Shown piece by piece: positions 15,572 to 24,114 of a DNA stretch of 64,000 nt; within the stretch, counting starts at the first letter, position 1; each line of letters opens with the position of its first letter. The notes below the pieces were generated by a model. The model searched no databases. It had not been told where the DNA came from and was given only the letters and a program-made list of their open reading frames with translations. The translations under genes were made by a program, and so were the position numbers. Source of the DNA: Paraburkholderia caffeinitolerans (GTDB lineage: Bacteria; Pseudomonadota; Gammaproteobacteria; Burkholderiales; Burkholderiaceae); assembly GCF_902859945.1 (NCBI RefSeq), contig NZ_CADIKL010000007.1:1-64000 (forward strand). The letters run 5' to 3'.

Positions 15572-15877
15572 TTACTGGCCGAAGTAGACCGACTTGCTCG
15601 GCGTCACGCGGCTACCGGCTTGCGTCGAGCCGTTCGTCGAGGCGCCGTAGGCCGTGGCTTCAGCCGTTGCGTTCTGCTGCGCGACCTTCGCTTGTGCGGC
15701 TTGCATGTCTGCCGGGTAGTACGGGCTCGAAACGCCCGGGCGATAGCCGGCTTGTTCGAGTTGCACGAGTTCAGCGCGCACCTGGGCGCGGGTCAGCGGC
15801 TGGCTTTCTTGAGCGAATGACAGGGCCGGGGCGGCAAGAACGGTAGCGGCAAGGGCTGCGGCAATCAGGGTCTTCAT
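15572..15877 (-). CDS. Secreted DUF4148 family protein
   Basis: The 101-residue precursor starts MKTLIAAALAATVLAAPALS with cleavage after SFA. The mature part has the DUF4148 signature LTRAQVRAELVQLEQAGYRP, then SPYYPADMQAAQAKVAQQNA. These small periplasmic proteins are expanded in Burkholderiaceae and have no defined function. The ATG at 15877 is preceded by AGGTTATT, while the much longer frame to 16036 lacks a signal peptide start. It is divergent from the bufferin operon and has its own strong terminator at 15481-15518. Confidence 0.85.
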   Translation of the reverse strand: MKTLIAAALAATVLAAPALSFAQESQPLTRAQVRAELVQLEQAGYRPGVSSPYYPADMQAAQAKVAQQNATAEATAYGASTNGSTQAGSRVTPSKSVYFGQ

Positions 15878-16135
15878 GATCAATAACCTCCAAAGTTTAT
15901 CTTTTGAACCGTAACAATCGGTTTGTTCGATCCGTTGATGTAACTTTATTACTGCGAGGTTCGAAGATAAATATCGAGATACGGTAAATATCATTACGAA
16001 AATGAAGATAATTGCCGCTGACCGGGGCGCCTGCACGAGTGCGCGCTTCGCGGGACTGGCGGTGAGGCAAAATAGTGCGTGAGAGGCCGCGTGGCGCGGC
16101 TGCCGCGACTTTGCTTACCTTTGAGGAGATTTCCC

Positions 16136-16384
16136 ATGAAAACCGTATTGGGCCGTCAGGCCGTGATTGCCGCCGCGCTGGCGGGTCTTGCAACGGCAGG
16201 CGTCGCGCAAGCCGCAGACACCGTGAACTGCTATGGCGTCGCCAAGGCAGGCCAGAACGATTGCGCGAGCAAGACCGGCGTGCACGATTGCGCGGGCCAG
16301 GCCAAGGTCGATCACGACAAGGGCGACTTCAAGACGATGCCCAAGGGCACCTGCGAAAAGCTCGGCGGCACGCCGGAGAAGTAA
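16136..16384 (+). CDS. bufA1: Bufferin precursor BufA1 (DUF2282): copper-binding periplasmic peptide
   Basis: The 82-residue protein has a signal peptide ([20 protein letters not shown]...AQA, about 26 residues) and a mature part with four cysteines in the DUF2282 pattern [15 protein letters not shown]...HDCAGQA...GTCEKLGG. Bufferins are ribosomally made metallophores in which Cys residues are converted to thiooxazoles and which buffer copper in the periplasm (recent literature, from memory). The maturation genes bufB and bufC follow at once, with bufB 12 bases downstream. GAGGAG lies 8 bases before the ATG. The usual spacer between the middle cysteines is short here, and HDCAG replaces the more common SCAG. 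Confidence 0.85.
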   Translation: MKTVLGRQAVIAAALAGLATAGVAQAADTVNCYGVAKAGQNDCASKTGVHDCAGQAKVDHDKGDFKTMPKGTCEKLGGTPEK

Positions 16385-16396
16385 GCAAGGTGCAGC

Positions 16397-17275
16397 ATGA
16401 GCACGATGATGCATCGGCCTTCGCGCACGAGTGAGGCGCAAGGCGTCGGTATTGGTTTGCGTCACGCGCACTATGGTGCGTTCATGGATGCGCCACCGCC
16501 GGTCGGCTGGGTCGAGGTCCATAGCGAAAACTATTTCGGCGATGGCGGCTACGACCTGCACGTGCTCGAAACGGTGCGCCGCGATTTGCCGGTGAGTCTG
16601 CACGGCGTCGGCCTCGGGCTCGGCTCGGCGGCACCGCTCGACGACACCCATCTCACGCGTCTGCAGCGGCTCGTCGAGCGCATCGAGCCGGCGCTCGTTT
16701 CCGAGCATCTGTGCTGGGGCGCGACGCCCCATGCCGCGCTCCACGATCTTTTGCCGATGCCGCTCACGCAGGCGTCGCTCGATCATCTGTGTGCGCGCGT
16801 CGCGCGGATGCAGGACACGCTGCGCCGGCGCGTGCTGATCGAAAACGTCTCCACGTACGTGCGCTTTCGCGACGATACGCTTGGCGAGACGGCTTTTCTG
16901 GCCGAGTTGGCGCGCCGCACCGGCTGTGGCGTGCTGCTCGACGTGAACAATCTCTACGTGAACCAGTGCAATCACGGCGAGGATGCCCTCGCGGCGATGG
17001 CCGCGTTGCCGCGCGAGGTGGTGGGCGAACTGCATCTCGCGGGGCATCGCGTGACGGCAGCAGCGGTGATCGACGATCACGGCTCGCGCGTCGCGCCTGA
17101 AGTCTGGGCGCTTTACGAGGCCGCGTTGCGCCGTTTCGGCGCGGTGCCCACGCTGATCGAATGGGACACCGGTGTGCCGCCGCTCGATGTGCTGCTCGAC
17201 GAGGCGAGGCTCGCGCGCGAATGCATGACGCGCATGGCGCACGATCGGCTTGCGAGCGTGCAGGTGCGCACATGA
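16397..17275 (+). CDS. bufB: Bufferin maturation enzyme BufB (DUF692, MNIO family)
   Basis: The 292-residue DUF692 protein is a TIM-barrel multinuclear iron oxidase. Metal-ligand motifs appear in order: [11 protein letters not shown] (about 34-44), [13 protein letters not shown] (about 65-77), [42 protein letters not shown] and [10 protein letters not shown]. The enzyme oxidatively modifies cysteines of the BufA1 precursor before export. The stop overlaps the bufC start by 4 bases, so the two are coupled, as expected for a two-protein maturase. The neighbouring DUF2282 gene assigns the substrate. Confidence 0.88.
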   Translation: MSTMMHRPSRTSEAQGVGIGLRHAHYGAFMDAPPPVGWVEVHSENYFGDGGYDLHVLETVRRDLPVSLHGVGLGLGSAAPLDDTHLTRLQRLVERIEPALVSEHLCWGATPHAALHDLLPMPLTQASLDHLCARVARMQDTLRRRVLIENVSTYVRFRDDTLGETAFLAELARRTGCGVLLDVNNLYVNQCNHGEDALAAMAALPREVVGELHLAGHRVTAAAVIDDHGSRVAPEVWALYEAALRRFGAVPTLIEWDTGVPPLDVLLDEARLARECMTRMAHDRLASVQVRT

Positions 17276-18099
17276 GCGCCGATGAATCACTGGCGTCGAT
17301 GCAGGCGGCCTTTGCCGCCGCGCTCGACGATCCCGCCGCCGATGCCGCGCTGGTCGCGGCCTACCTTCGTTCCGGCGATTCGATTGCCTCTGCACACGAA
17401 CGTCTGGGCCTTTATCGCGGCAACGTGCGCGCTGCACGACGCGCCGCGCTGGCGAGCGCGTATCCGGTGCTCGCGGCGCTCGTCGGCGAGGCTTACTTCG
17501 ATGCGCTCGCACTCGCTTATGCGCGGGCGCATCCTTCGCGCGACGCCGATCTGAATCGCTTCGGCGCGGCTTTGCCGGCCTTCATTGAGCGCTACGAGAC
17601 CGATGCACGCTACGCGTATTTCGGCGACGTCGCGCGTCTCGAATGGGCGCTGCACATGGCCGCCTTCGCCGCCGACGCCGAGCCGCTCGCTCCGGCGCAG
17701 TGGCAGGCGATTGGCGCGGCGCGGCTCATGTCGTCGCGGCTTGCCGTGCATCCGGCGTGCGTCGCACTGGCGACTAATCACGCGGCGCTCGCGATCTGGC
17801 GCGCGCATCAGCACGACGATCAAAACCTCAACGACAAAGCCCGCGAAGGAGCACGCCAGGACGCCTGGCCCGATCGCGTCGATACGCCGGGCTGGGTGCT
17901 GGTCGTGCGTACGCGCTGGCATCCCGCTGCGCTTGCGCACATGCAGGCAGCGCATGAGGCGTTCGTCGCGCTCCAGCGCGGCGCGACGCTCGACGAAGCG
18001 CTCGAAAGCGCGTTCGCCATCGACGAGGCGTTCAGCTTCGCGAGCCAATGGCGTACGTGGATCGAGACCGGCGCGATTGTGGGCTTGCGGGACGAATGA
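17272..18099 (+). CDS. bufC: Bufferin maturase partner BufC (DUF2063, N-terminal domain type)
   Basis: The 275-residue protein shows the DUF2063 pattern: [21 protein letters not shown] (about residues 48-68, compared with the family LY..N......ALA..YPV), [22 protein letters not shown] and [14 protein letters not shown]. It binds the precursor leader and presents it to the MNIO enzyme in related systems, so here it should guide BufA1 to BufB. The start at 17272 (ATGA overlap) is chosen over the frame beginning at 17161. No DoxX gene follows, although many bufferin operons have one; an unrelated DUF2239 gene comes next. Confidence 0.85.
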   Translation: MSADESLASMQAAFAAALDDPAADAALVAAYLRSGDSIASAHERLGLYRGNVRAARRAALASAYPVLAALVGEAYFDALALAYARAHPSRDADLNRFGAALPAFIERYETDARYAYFGDVARLEWALHMAAFAADAEPLAPAQWQAIGAARLMSSRLAVHPACVALATNHAALAIWRAHQHDDQNLNDKAREGARQDAWPDRVDTPGWVLVVRTRWHPAALAHMQAAHEAFVALQRGATLDEALESAFAIDEAFSFASQWRTWIETGAIVGLRDE

Positions 18100-18142
18100 G
18101 GCTCGCATGAGCCTGCCGCTGGCGTAGGTGCGCAATAAATTA

Positions 18143-18185
18143 TTACCCGGGTGATATTGCGTTCCGTAATTTACCCGGGTAATAT
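18143..18185 (+). promoter_or_regulatory. Promoter with two ACCCGGGT operators upstream of the DUF2239 gene
   Basis: TTACCCGGGTGA (18143-18154) and the perfect 12-bp palindrome TTACCCGGGTAA (18171-18182) have centres 28 bases apart. Between and over them lies a good sigma-70 promoter: TTGCGT at 18157-18162, 17-base spacer, TAATAT at 18180-18185. The second operator covers the -10 box and the first abuts the -35 box, so binding would repress. The sites are seen; the regulator is unknown. Confidence 0.7.
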
Positions 18186-18215
18186 TTGCTCCGTGATTCG
18201 ATACAGGAGCAAGTC

Positions 18216-18863
18216 ATGGCAATGACAAATGAAGCCGCGCCAAGAGGCATGGGCGGCACAGGCGTGACGGCTTTTGCCGGCACGCGGCTGATCGCGCGCG
18301 GAGCGCCGCTCGAAGTGGCGCTGGCGGTGAAGGCTGTGCTGGAAGGCGGAGAGACCGCCCAGGTGCTGGTCTTCGACGATCGCGACGCGAAGCCAGTGGA
18401 ATTCGATTTGCGCGGCCGACCCGCCGACGTGGCCGCGCGCCTCGCCGCCGATGCGGCATGGCAAGCGCGGGCCGAAGAAGACGATCAAACGCAGCCGGAC
18501 GAACCCGGCGAAGACGCCCCGCGCGGCCGGGGCCGGCCCAAGCTCGGCGTGGTGGCGCGCGAGGTCACGTTACTGCCGCGTCATTGGGATTGGCTGGCGG
18601 CGCAGCCGGGCGGCGCGTCGGTGGTGCTGCGGCGGCTCGTGGAAAGCGCGCGTCATGCGAGCGAGGCGAAGGACCGAGTACGGACGTCGCAAGAGGCAGT
18701 GCACCGGTTCATGACGGCGCTGGCGGGCAACCTGCCGGGCTACGAAGAGGCGCTGCGCGCGCTCTATGCCGGCGAGCGTACGCGCTTCGAGGCGTGGAGC
18801 GTGGATTGGCCGGAGGGTGTGCGCGACTACGTGCGGGAACTCGCGCAAGGCGCGTTCGCTTGA
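18216..18863 (+). CDS. DUF2239 family protein, possible ribbon-helix-helix regulator
   Basis: The 215-residue protein has an N-terminal beta-rich part (TAFAGTRLIARGAPLEVALAV..., QVLVFDD..AKPVEFDLRG, about 15-75), an acidic linker (EEDDQTQPDEPGED) and a C-terminal RGRPKLGVVAREVTLLPRHW segment leading to a GASVVLRRLVESAR helix (about 110-147). The last part resembles ribbon-helix-helix DNA-binding folds, and the family has no set function. ATG 18216 follows AGGAGC. Its own promoter carries two palindromes and a third partial copy lies past the stop, so autoregulation is attractive but unproven. The gene is separate from bufC, 116 bases upstream. Confidence 0.75.
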   Translation: MAMTNEAAPRGMGGTGVTAFAGTRLIARGAPLEVALAVKAVLEGGETAQVLVFDDRDAKPVEFDLRGRPADVAARLAADAAWQARAEEDDQTQPDEPGEDAPRGRGRPKLGVVAREVTLLPRHWDWLAAQPGGASVVLRRLVESARHASEAKDRVRTSQEAVHRFMTALAGNLPGYEEALRALYAGERTRFEAWSVDWPEGVRDYVRELAQGAFA

Positions 18864-18931
18864 GGCCGCAACTAGCCATAATCTGCCGGCGCGACGTCAT
18901 CATCAGCCTCGCCGGATAAGCGCATTAAAAA

Positions 18932-18939
18932 TACCCGGG
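18932..18939. promoter_or_regulatory. Third copy of the ACCCGGG core, downstream of DUF2239
   Basis: AATACCCGGGCAAA repeats the core of the two promoter palindromes but is only partly symmetrical. It lies 69 bases after the DUF2239 stop and directly against the A-run of a minus-strand terminator. Confidence 0.3.
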
Positions 18940-18940
18940 C

Positions 18941-18976
18941 AAAAAAAAGCCGCTCAGGCCACGTGGGCATGAGCGG
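18941..18976 (-). terminator. Orphan minus-strand intrinsic terminator
   Basis: CCGCTCA/TGAGCGG with an inner GCC/GGC pair set forms a stem. On the minus strand it is followed by eight T residues. No minus-strand gene is recognised to its right before the permease start at 19296, so the transcript it ends is unknown. Confidence 0.55.
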
Positions 18977-18994
18977 GAAGTCGGAGAGTTTACA

Positions 18995-19043
18995 ATCTAC
19001 AACCGCTGCATGAACTGTCATGGGGGTCACGCAGTAGATGTAG
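18995..19043 (+). other. Possible structured leader upstream of the nucleobase permease
   Basis: ATCTAC (18995-19000) pairs with GTAGAT (19034-19039), and CATGA/TCATG forms an inner hairpin with an ACTG loop. The remaining bases up to the permease RBS (AAGAGGAG before 19296) contain no gene I can support. Permeases of this family can be preceded by purine- or xanthine-sensing RNAs, but I could not match a consensus. The call is weak. Confidence 0.2.
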
Positions 19044-19295
19044 TCTAGGCCGCGGGTATTTCCGTCGATATAGGAGTAGTCCGAAACACCCGTCAGGCGG
19101 GGCTTGGCGCGTGATCGTCCTGCCCACGGGCTCGCAAGTCCACCTTGCCACGCCGATTGCGGCTCCGTACACTCGCGCGAGATTTCTCTCCCAAAAAGAC
19201 AAAACCAGACAAAACCCGATCGCGCCGGCAGCCATTGCAGTCACCGGTGCGGGGCGGTCAACAACAACGGCCAACAACGGCACAAGAGGAGCCCC

Positions 19296-20600
19296 ATGTC
19301 CGATTCATACTTTCCCCGCTGGCGCGTGCAAACGAGCGCCGCGAATGGCATCGTCGCGCCCGACGAGCGCCTGCCCTGGCCGCAGATGTTCGCGATGGGC
19401 GTGCAGCACGTCGTCGCCATGTTCGGCTCGACGGTGCTCGCGCCGCTGCTCATGGGCTTCGATCCAAACCTGTGCATCTTCATGTCGGGTATCGCCACGC
19501 TGCTGTTCTTCGTCCTGGTGGGCGGGCGCGTGCCCAGCTACCTCGGTTCGAGCTTCGCGTTCATCGGCCTCGTGATTGCCGTCACGGGCTATGGCGGCCA
19601 CGGGCCGAACACCAACATTCCGGTCGCGCTTGGCGGCATCATCGCGTGCGGCGTGGTTTATGCGCTGATCGGCGTGCTGGTTTCGGTCGTGGGCACGGCG
19701 TGGATCGAAACGCTCATGCCGCCCGTGGTGACCGGCGCGATCGTGGCCGTGATCGGCCTGAATCTCGCGCCTATCGCTGTGAAGGGCGTGAGCGCCTCGC
19801 AGTTCGATTCGTGGATGGCGCTCGTCACCATCCTCTGCGTGGGCGGCGTGGCCGTCTTCACGCGCGGCATGCTGCAGCGTCTGCTGATTCTCGTGGGTCT
19901 CGCGATCGCCTACGCGATCTATGCGGTCGTGACCAACGGCATGGGGATGGGCAAGCCGATCGACTTCGCAATCGTCGGCAACGCGGCCTGGTTCGGCATG
20001 CCGAAGTTCACCGCGCCGGTGTTCGATCCGCATGCGATGACGATGCTCGTGCCTATCGCCGTGATTCTCGTGGCCGAGAACCTCGGCCACATCAAGGCCG
20101 TCTCCGCGATGACGGGCACCAATCTCGACCGCTATGTGGGCCGCGCGTTCATCGGCGACGGCCTGGGCACCATCGTCTCGGGCTTCTCGGGCGGCACGGG
20201 CATGACGACCTACGCGGAGAACATCGGCGTGATGGCCGTCACCAAGATCTATTCGACGCTGGTGTTCGCGATTGCGGCGATCATCGCGCTCGCGCTCGGC
20301 TTCTCGCCGAAATTCGGCGCGGTGATCCAGACGATCCCGGGGCCGGTGCTCGGCGGCACGTCCATCGTCGTGTTCGGTTTGATCGCCGTGACGGGCGCGC
20401 GCATCTGGGTCGTCAACCGCGTCGACTTCTCGGATAACCGCAACCTGATCGTGGCCGCTGTCACGCTCGTGCTTGGAGCAGGCGACTTCTCGCTCAAGCT
20501 CGGCAATTTCGGGCTTGGCGGCATTGGCACCGCAACCTTCGGCGCGATCATTCTCTACGCGCTGCTGCGCAAGAAGCCGGCGCAGGAAGCGGCGGTTTAA
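19296..20600 (+). CDS. Nucleobase (uracil/xanthine) permease, NCS2/SLC23 family
   Basis: The 434-residue protein has about 14 membrane segments and the NCS2 hallmarks: GVQHVVAMFGSTVLAPLLMG (TM1, about 35-54), SSFAFIGLV (TM3, about 85-93), VLVAENLGHIKAVSAMTG with the substrate-site Glu (about 260-277) and FSGGTGMTTYAENIGVMAVT (about 300-319). It imports uracil or a purine by proton symport. The long ORF from 19104 is trimmed to ATG 19296, which has AAGAGGAG before it. A bidirectional terminator follows at 20652. The sequence looks closest to UraA/RutG, so uracil is more likely than xanthine. Confidence 0.85.
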   Translation: MSDSYFPRWRVQTSAANGIVAPDERLPWPQMFAMGVQHVVAMFGSTVLAPLLMGFDPNLCIFMSGIATLLFFVLVGGRVPSYLGSSFAFIGLVIAVTGYGGHGPNTNIPVALGGIIACGVVYALIGVLVSVVGTAWIETLMPPVVTGAIVAVIGLNLAPIAVKGVSASQFDSWMALVTILCVGGVAVFTRGMLQRLLILVGLAIAYAIYAVVTNGMGMGKPIDFAIVGNAAWFGMPKFTAPVFDPHAMTMLVPIAVILVAENLGHIKAVSAMTGTNLDRYVGRAFIGDGLGTIVSGFSGGTGMTTYAENIGVMAVTKIYSTLVFAIAAIIALALGFSPKFGAVIQTIPGPVLGGTSIVVFGLIAVTGARIWVVNRVDFSDNRNLIVAAVTLVLGAGDFSLKLGNFGLGGIGTATFGAIILYALLRKKPAQEAAV

Positions 20601-20651
20601 GGTCCGGCGCCCTCGTGCGCCAGGCACGCGCGTAACGCTCGCGCATATAAA

Positions 20652-20691
20652 AAACGCGACGCCTTTTTCGAAGGGCGTCGCGTTTGTTTTT
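20652..20691. terminator. Bidirectional terminator between convergent permease and antiporter genes
   Basis: AAACGCGACGCC and GGCGTCGCGTTT form a 12-bp stem, with GTTTTT after it on the plus strand and an A-run before it. Confidence 0.8.
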
Positions 20692-20731
20692 GGTGCGCTG
20701 GTTCGCGAGTGCTTTAGCGATGCCGCCGCGC

Positions 20732-22399
20732 TTATCCCCGATTGCGTCCGCGCGTGGTCATCGCGGTTTCGGAGAGATCCACTTCGCGCATCAGCTTCGT
20801 GAGCGTCTCGTCGTTGATCGTCTGGCGGTTGCGCAGGTCGAGCAGCGTCGCGCGCTCGGCGCGCATGGCCGCGAGACGCATCTGCAATTCGAGCGCTTCC
20901 GCCTCGCGCGCGTGTTTGGCGCGGTCGCGGTCGGCGTCGAGCGTCGCGAGGCGTCGCCGGTAGGTGTCCATCACGCGTGCGGTGACGTCGGCGGCGTAGG
21001 CGGCCTGCGATTCATCCATGTCCTCGGTGGCTTTCTCGTGCAGCGCGTCGACGGCGCGAATCGCGGCCTGTGCCGCTTGTGCGCGCGCGGCACGCTCCTC
21101 GGCGACGTGCGCTGGATGCGCGCCGCGCCTCACGCCGCGCAGCAGCAGCGGCAGCCCCACGATCGCCACCATCAGCGAGGCGAGAATCACGCCCGAGGCG
21201 ATGAAAATGGCGGTGTCGCGGCCCGGCAGCGGCGCGCCGCTCGCAAGCGCCACGGGCAGCGAGAGCACGCCCGCGAGCGTGACCGCGCCGCGCACGCCGG
21301 CCACGGTCGTGATCGCCACGGTGCGCAGGCCCGGCACCGCGTTGGCCATGCCGTGACGCGCGGCGCTGCGGCTCGCCACCCAGCGCAGCAGCCACACCCA
21401 GCCGAAGCGCATCGCATAGAGCGCGGCCAATACGGCGGCGATATAGCCGAGCAGACGCATCATCTGCACGTTGCTCGTGTGATGCGCGTCGAGCAGCGCC
21501 TTGCCGAGAATGCCGGGGAACTGCAGCCCGAGCAGCGTGAACACCATGCCGTTGAAGACGAACTCGATCATCTGCCAGGTGCTGCTCGCGCGCACGCGCG
21601 CGGACACCGGCCCCATGTGCGCGACGCTCGTGTAGTTCATCATCATCCCGGCGGCCACGGCGGCGAGCACGCCCGAGACTTCGAGATGTTCCGCGAAGAG
21701 ATAGGCGGCGAACGGAATCAGCAGCGTCATCACGACGCCGGGCGCGGGGTCGCCTTCGCTGGTCACGTTGAGAAAGCGCGCGGACGCGAAGCTGAACAGC
21801 CAGCCGATCGCCGCGCCCACCGCGAGCCCGCCCGCCGCGATCACGAAGAAGCTGAGCGTGGCGTCGCGCAGCGAGAAGTAGCCCGTGAGCGCGGCGGCCA
21901 CGGCGAATTTGAGCGCGACGAGGCCGGAGGCGTCGTTCATCAGCGCTTCGCCTTCGAGGATGTGCATGAGCTGCGCCGGGATCTTGTCCTTGCCGGCGAT
22001 GGCGGAGAGCGCGACGGCGTCGGTGGGCGAGAGCACGGCGGCGAGCGCGAAAGCCACCGGCAGCGAGATCTGCGGCACGAGCCAGTGCACGAAGTAGCCC
22101 ACCACCACCACGGTCAGCAGCACGAGGCCGAGCGCGAGCATCAGGATCGCGCGGCGCTGCATGAAGAATTCGCGCTTGGGCATGCGCCAGCCGTCCGCGA
22201 ACAGCAGCGGCGGGATGAACAGCGCCATGAAGATATCGGGATCGAACGTGACGTGCGGATTGATGCGCGGAAACGTGAGCAAGGCGCCGATGGCGATCTG
22301 CAGGAGCGGCAGTGGCAGCTTGACGGGCAGCATACGCACGATGACGCCCGAAAGTGCCACGGCAAGGAGCAGAATGAGAACGGTGAAAATGGTTTCCAT
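20732..22399 (-). CDS. Na+/H+ antiporter, CPA1 (NhaP/NHE-like) family
   Basis: The 555-residue protein has a CPA1 transport domain (about 12-13 helices, residues 1-410) and a charged C-terminal tail (about 430-555). Motifs include ALAAVLSPTDAVALSAIAG (about 118-136), the ion-binding ND pair in EGEALMNDASGLVALK (about 150-165) and GVRGAVTLAGVLSLP (about 365-379). It exchanges cytoplasmic Na+ or K+ for protons across the inner membrane, serving pH and salt homeostasis. It stands alone, convergent with the permease and divergent from the EAL gene. The regulatory tail is long and helical with many Arg/Ala. Confidence 0.9.
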   Translation of the reverse strand: METIFTVLILLLAVALSGVIVRMLPVKLPLPLLQIAIGALLTFPRINPHVTFDPDIFMALFIPPLLFADGWRMPKREFFMQRRAILMLALGLVLLTVVVVGYFVHWLVPQISLPVAFALAAVLSPTDAVALSAIAGKDKIPAQLMHILEGEALMNDASGLVALKFAVAAALTGYFSLRDATLSFFVIAAGGLAVGAAIGWLFSFASARFLNVTSEGDPAPGVVMTLLIPFAAYLFAEHLEVSGVLAAVAAGMMMNYTSVAHMGPVSARVRASSTWQMIEFVFNGMVFTLLGLQFPGILGKALLDAHHTSNVQMMRLLGYIAAVLAALYAMRFGWVWLLRWVASRSAARHGMANAVPGLRTVAITTVAGVRGAVTLAGVLSLPVALASGAPLPGRDTAIFIASGVILASLMVAIVGLPLLLRGVRRGAHPAHVAEERAARAQAAQAAIRAVDALHEKATEDMDESQAAYAADVTARVMDTYRRRLATLDADRDRAKHAREAEALELQMRLAAMRAERATLLDLRNRQTINDETLTKLMREVDLSETAMTTRGRNRG

Positions 22400-22781
22400 C
22401 GATGGGGTAAGGCGAGGGCGCGGTGCGTCCTTTCAGGGTGTCCCTTTAAGGCGGAAGCGTTGCGAACGAAGGCGGAGGTGCCTGGCGAGGCAGGCGGCGG
22501 ATGGCGGGCAGTGTAGCCCGAGGGCGGCCTCCCGCGCCGCGAAGCGGGCAGCGGCCGCGCGTGCGCGTGACGCGCATCGTGTCATGCGAGCGCGGCCGGG
22601 CGCGATGCACGATGTTGGTGCGCCAGAAGCGCTTGCATGCCCGCTGGCCGCGCATGGGTGCGGGCGGATGGCGGTGTGCGTGCGCACGAACCTTGCTTGA
22701 ACGGTGCCTGACCACAGGAGGCGCAACGCAGGGACTGCCGGCATGCGAGCCGCGGCGATCAACTTGCGCGAAGAGGAAAGC
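22400..22781. other. Intergenic region between antiporter and EAL gene, no gene seen
   Basis: This is a 382-base divergent spacer, mostly very GC-rich. The plus-strand end carries GAAGAGGAAAG as RBS for the EAL gene. I see no convincing palindrome or AT-rich promoter. Confidence 0.4.
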
Positions 22782-24095
22782 ATGAGCACAGAGCAACATG
22801 ACAAGACGGCCACGGCGCCTCATGGCTTCGACCTGAGCGTCGCATCGGGGCTCGAGCGCTATAGCGCGCAACACGGCGAGCTCACGCTCACGAGCGTGTT
22901 TCAGCCCGTTTTCAGCCTCTCGCATATGCGTGCGATCGGCTACGAAGGGTTCTTGCGCGCGCACGACGCGCTCGACCGGCCGGTCTCGCCGCTCGACGTG
23001 TTCGGCGCCGCCGCGCGCGTGGGCGAAGCGCTCCAGGTGGACCGGCTCGCGCAGGCGCTGCATCTGGAAAACTTCGCGCTGCTGGGCGCCGAGCGCGAAT
23101 GGCTGTTTCTGAACGTGCATCCGGGGACGCTGACCGATCCTTATCACGCGGCGGCGCTGCTCGCGAATTTGCGGCGACTCGATTTGCCGCCGCGGCGCGT
23201 CGTGCTCGAAGTGCTGGACGTGCCGAATGTGCCGGATGTGCAGGGCATGGATAAGACCGAGGCCATGGATCTCGACGCGCTCGCGCATGCGGTGGCCGAG
23301 TTTCGCGAGCATGGCTTTCTCGTGGCGCTCGACGACTTCGGCGCGGGGCATGTCGACATCGGCCGCGTGTGGCAACTGAATCCCGACATCGTGAAGCTCG
23401 ACCGCATCATGCTGCTGCACGCCGCGCATCGTGCCGACATGGCCGCGACGTTGCCCGCGCTAGTCGCGTTGCTGCACGAAGCGGGCAAGCTGGTGCTGAT
23501 CGAGGGTGTGGAAACGGAGCACGAGGCGCAGCTCGCGCTTTCGTGCAACGCCGACTTTGTGCAAGGATTTTTCTTCGCGCGGCCCGCGCCCGGCCTGACC
23601 GACGCAGCGCACGCGCAAGCGGTGATCGCCGAGGTCACCGAGCGTTTTCGTGAGCAGACCGAAGCACGCGAGCGCGGCATGGCAAGCCGTCTTGCGCCCT
23701 ACGTGCGCGCGTTTGAGCGCGCGGCCGAGCGCCTTGGCGCGGGCGAAGCGCTGGAGGAGGTGTGCTGGAATTTCCTCGCGCTCGATCATGCGGCGCGCTG
23801 CTTTTTGCTCGATGCGAACGGGCGTCAGGCGGGACGCAACGTGGTGCTGCGCGTGGACCGCGCCGAGCACGATGCGCGCTTCTTGCCGCTCGACGACGCG
23901 CAGGGCGCGAACTGGCTGCGCCGCCCGTACTTCCGTGCGGCGCTCGTGGCGCCCGGACGCGTGCACGCGAGCCCGCCGTATCTCTCGATCAACGAGGCGC
24001 TGCCGTGCGTGACGCTCTCGATGGCGGTGCAGGTGGGCGACCGCCTGTGCGTGCTGTGCGGAGATGTGGACTGGCTTGCGGAAGAGGCCGCGTGA
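22782..24095 (+). CDS. Cyclic-di-GMP phosphodiesterase (EAL) with YkuI_C-like sensor
   Basis: The 437-residue protein has an EAL domain at about 30-270 in which the signature is EGF (E55), with N111 in FLNVHP, E143 in VLEVLD, DDFGAG (184-189), K205 in VKLDR, E241 in EGVE and QGFFFA. The usual catalytic and metal residues are kept, so activity is possible despite the altered third signature residue. The C-terminal part (about 300-430) with RPYFRAALVAPGRVHASPPY and CVTLSMAV resembles the PAS/Cache-like sensor of YkuI proteins. No membrane span is seen, so it would be a cytoplasmic sensor-linked phosphodiesterase. The start at 22782 follows GAGGAAAG. Confidence 0.85.
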   Translation: MSTEQHDKTATAPHGFDLSVASGLERYSAQHGELTLTSVFQPVFSLSHMRAIGYEGFLRAHDALDRPVSPLDVFGAAARVGEALQVDRLAQALHLENFALLGAEREWLFLNVHPGTLTDPYHAAALLANLRRLDLPPRRVVLEVLDVPNVPDVQGMDKTEAMDLDALAHAVAEFREHGFLVALDDFGAGHVDIGRVWQLNPDIVKLDRIMLLHAAHRADMAATLPALVALLHEAGKLVLIEGVETEHEAQLALSCNADFVQGFFFARPAPGLTDAAHAQAVIAEVTERFREQTEARERGMASRLAPYVRAFERAAERLGAGEALEEVCWNFLALDHAARCFLLDANGRQAGRNVVLRVDRAEHDARFLPLDDAQGANWLRRPYFRAALVAPGRVHASPPYLSINEALPCVTLSMAVQVGDRLCVLCGDVDWLAEEAA

Positions 24096-24114
24096 GTGCG
24101 CGGCCATGCACCGC

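Noticed and set aside
18995-19043. A named purine or xanthine riboswitch before the permease
   Set aside because: I could not match a consensus by eye, so only a weak structured-leader note is kept.
18990-19283. 97-residue minus-strand ORF before the permease
   Set aside because: No RBS and no domain; it could at most be part of an unknown minus-strand RNA.
19145-20437. Long overlapping frames inside the permease and in many other genes (for example 430-440 residue plus/minus ORFs)
   Set aside because: Arg/Ala/His-rich composition and absence of any domain show they are shadows of the true gene in GC-rich DNA.
20684-22516. 610-residue plus-strand ORF opposite the Na+/H+ antiporter
   Set aside because: It is an antisense shadow: low-complexity Arg/His/Glu composition, no RBS, and the minus-strand antiporter has clear motifs.
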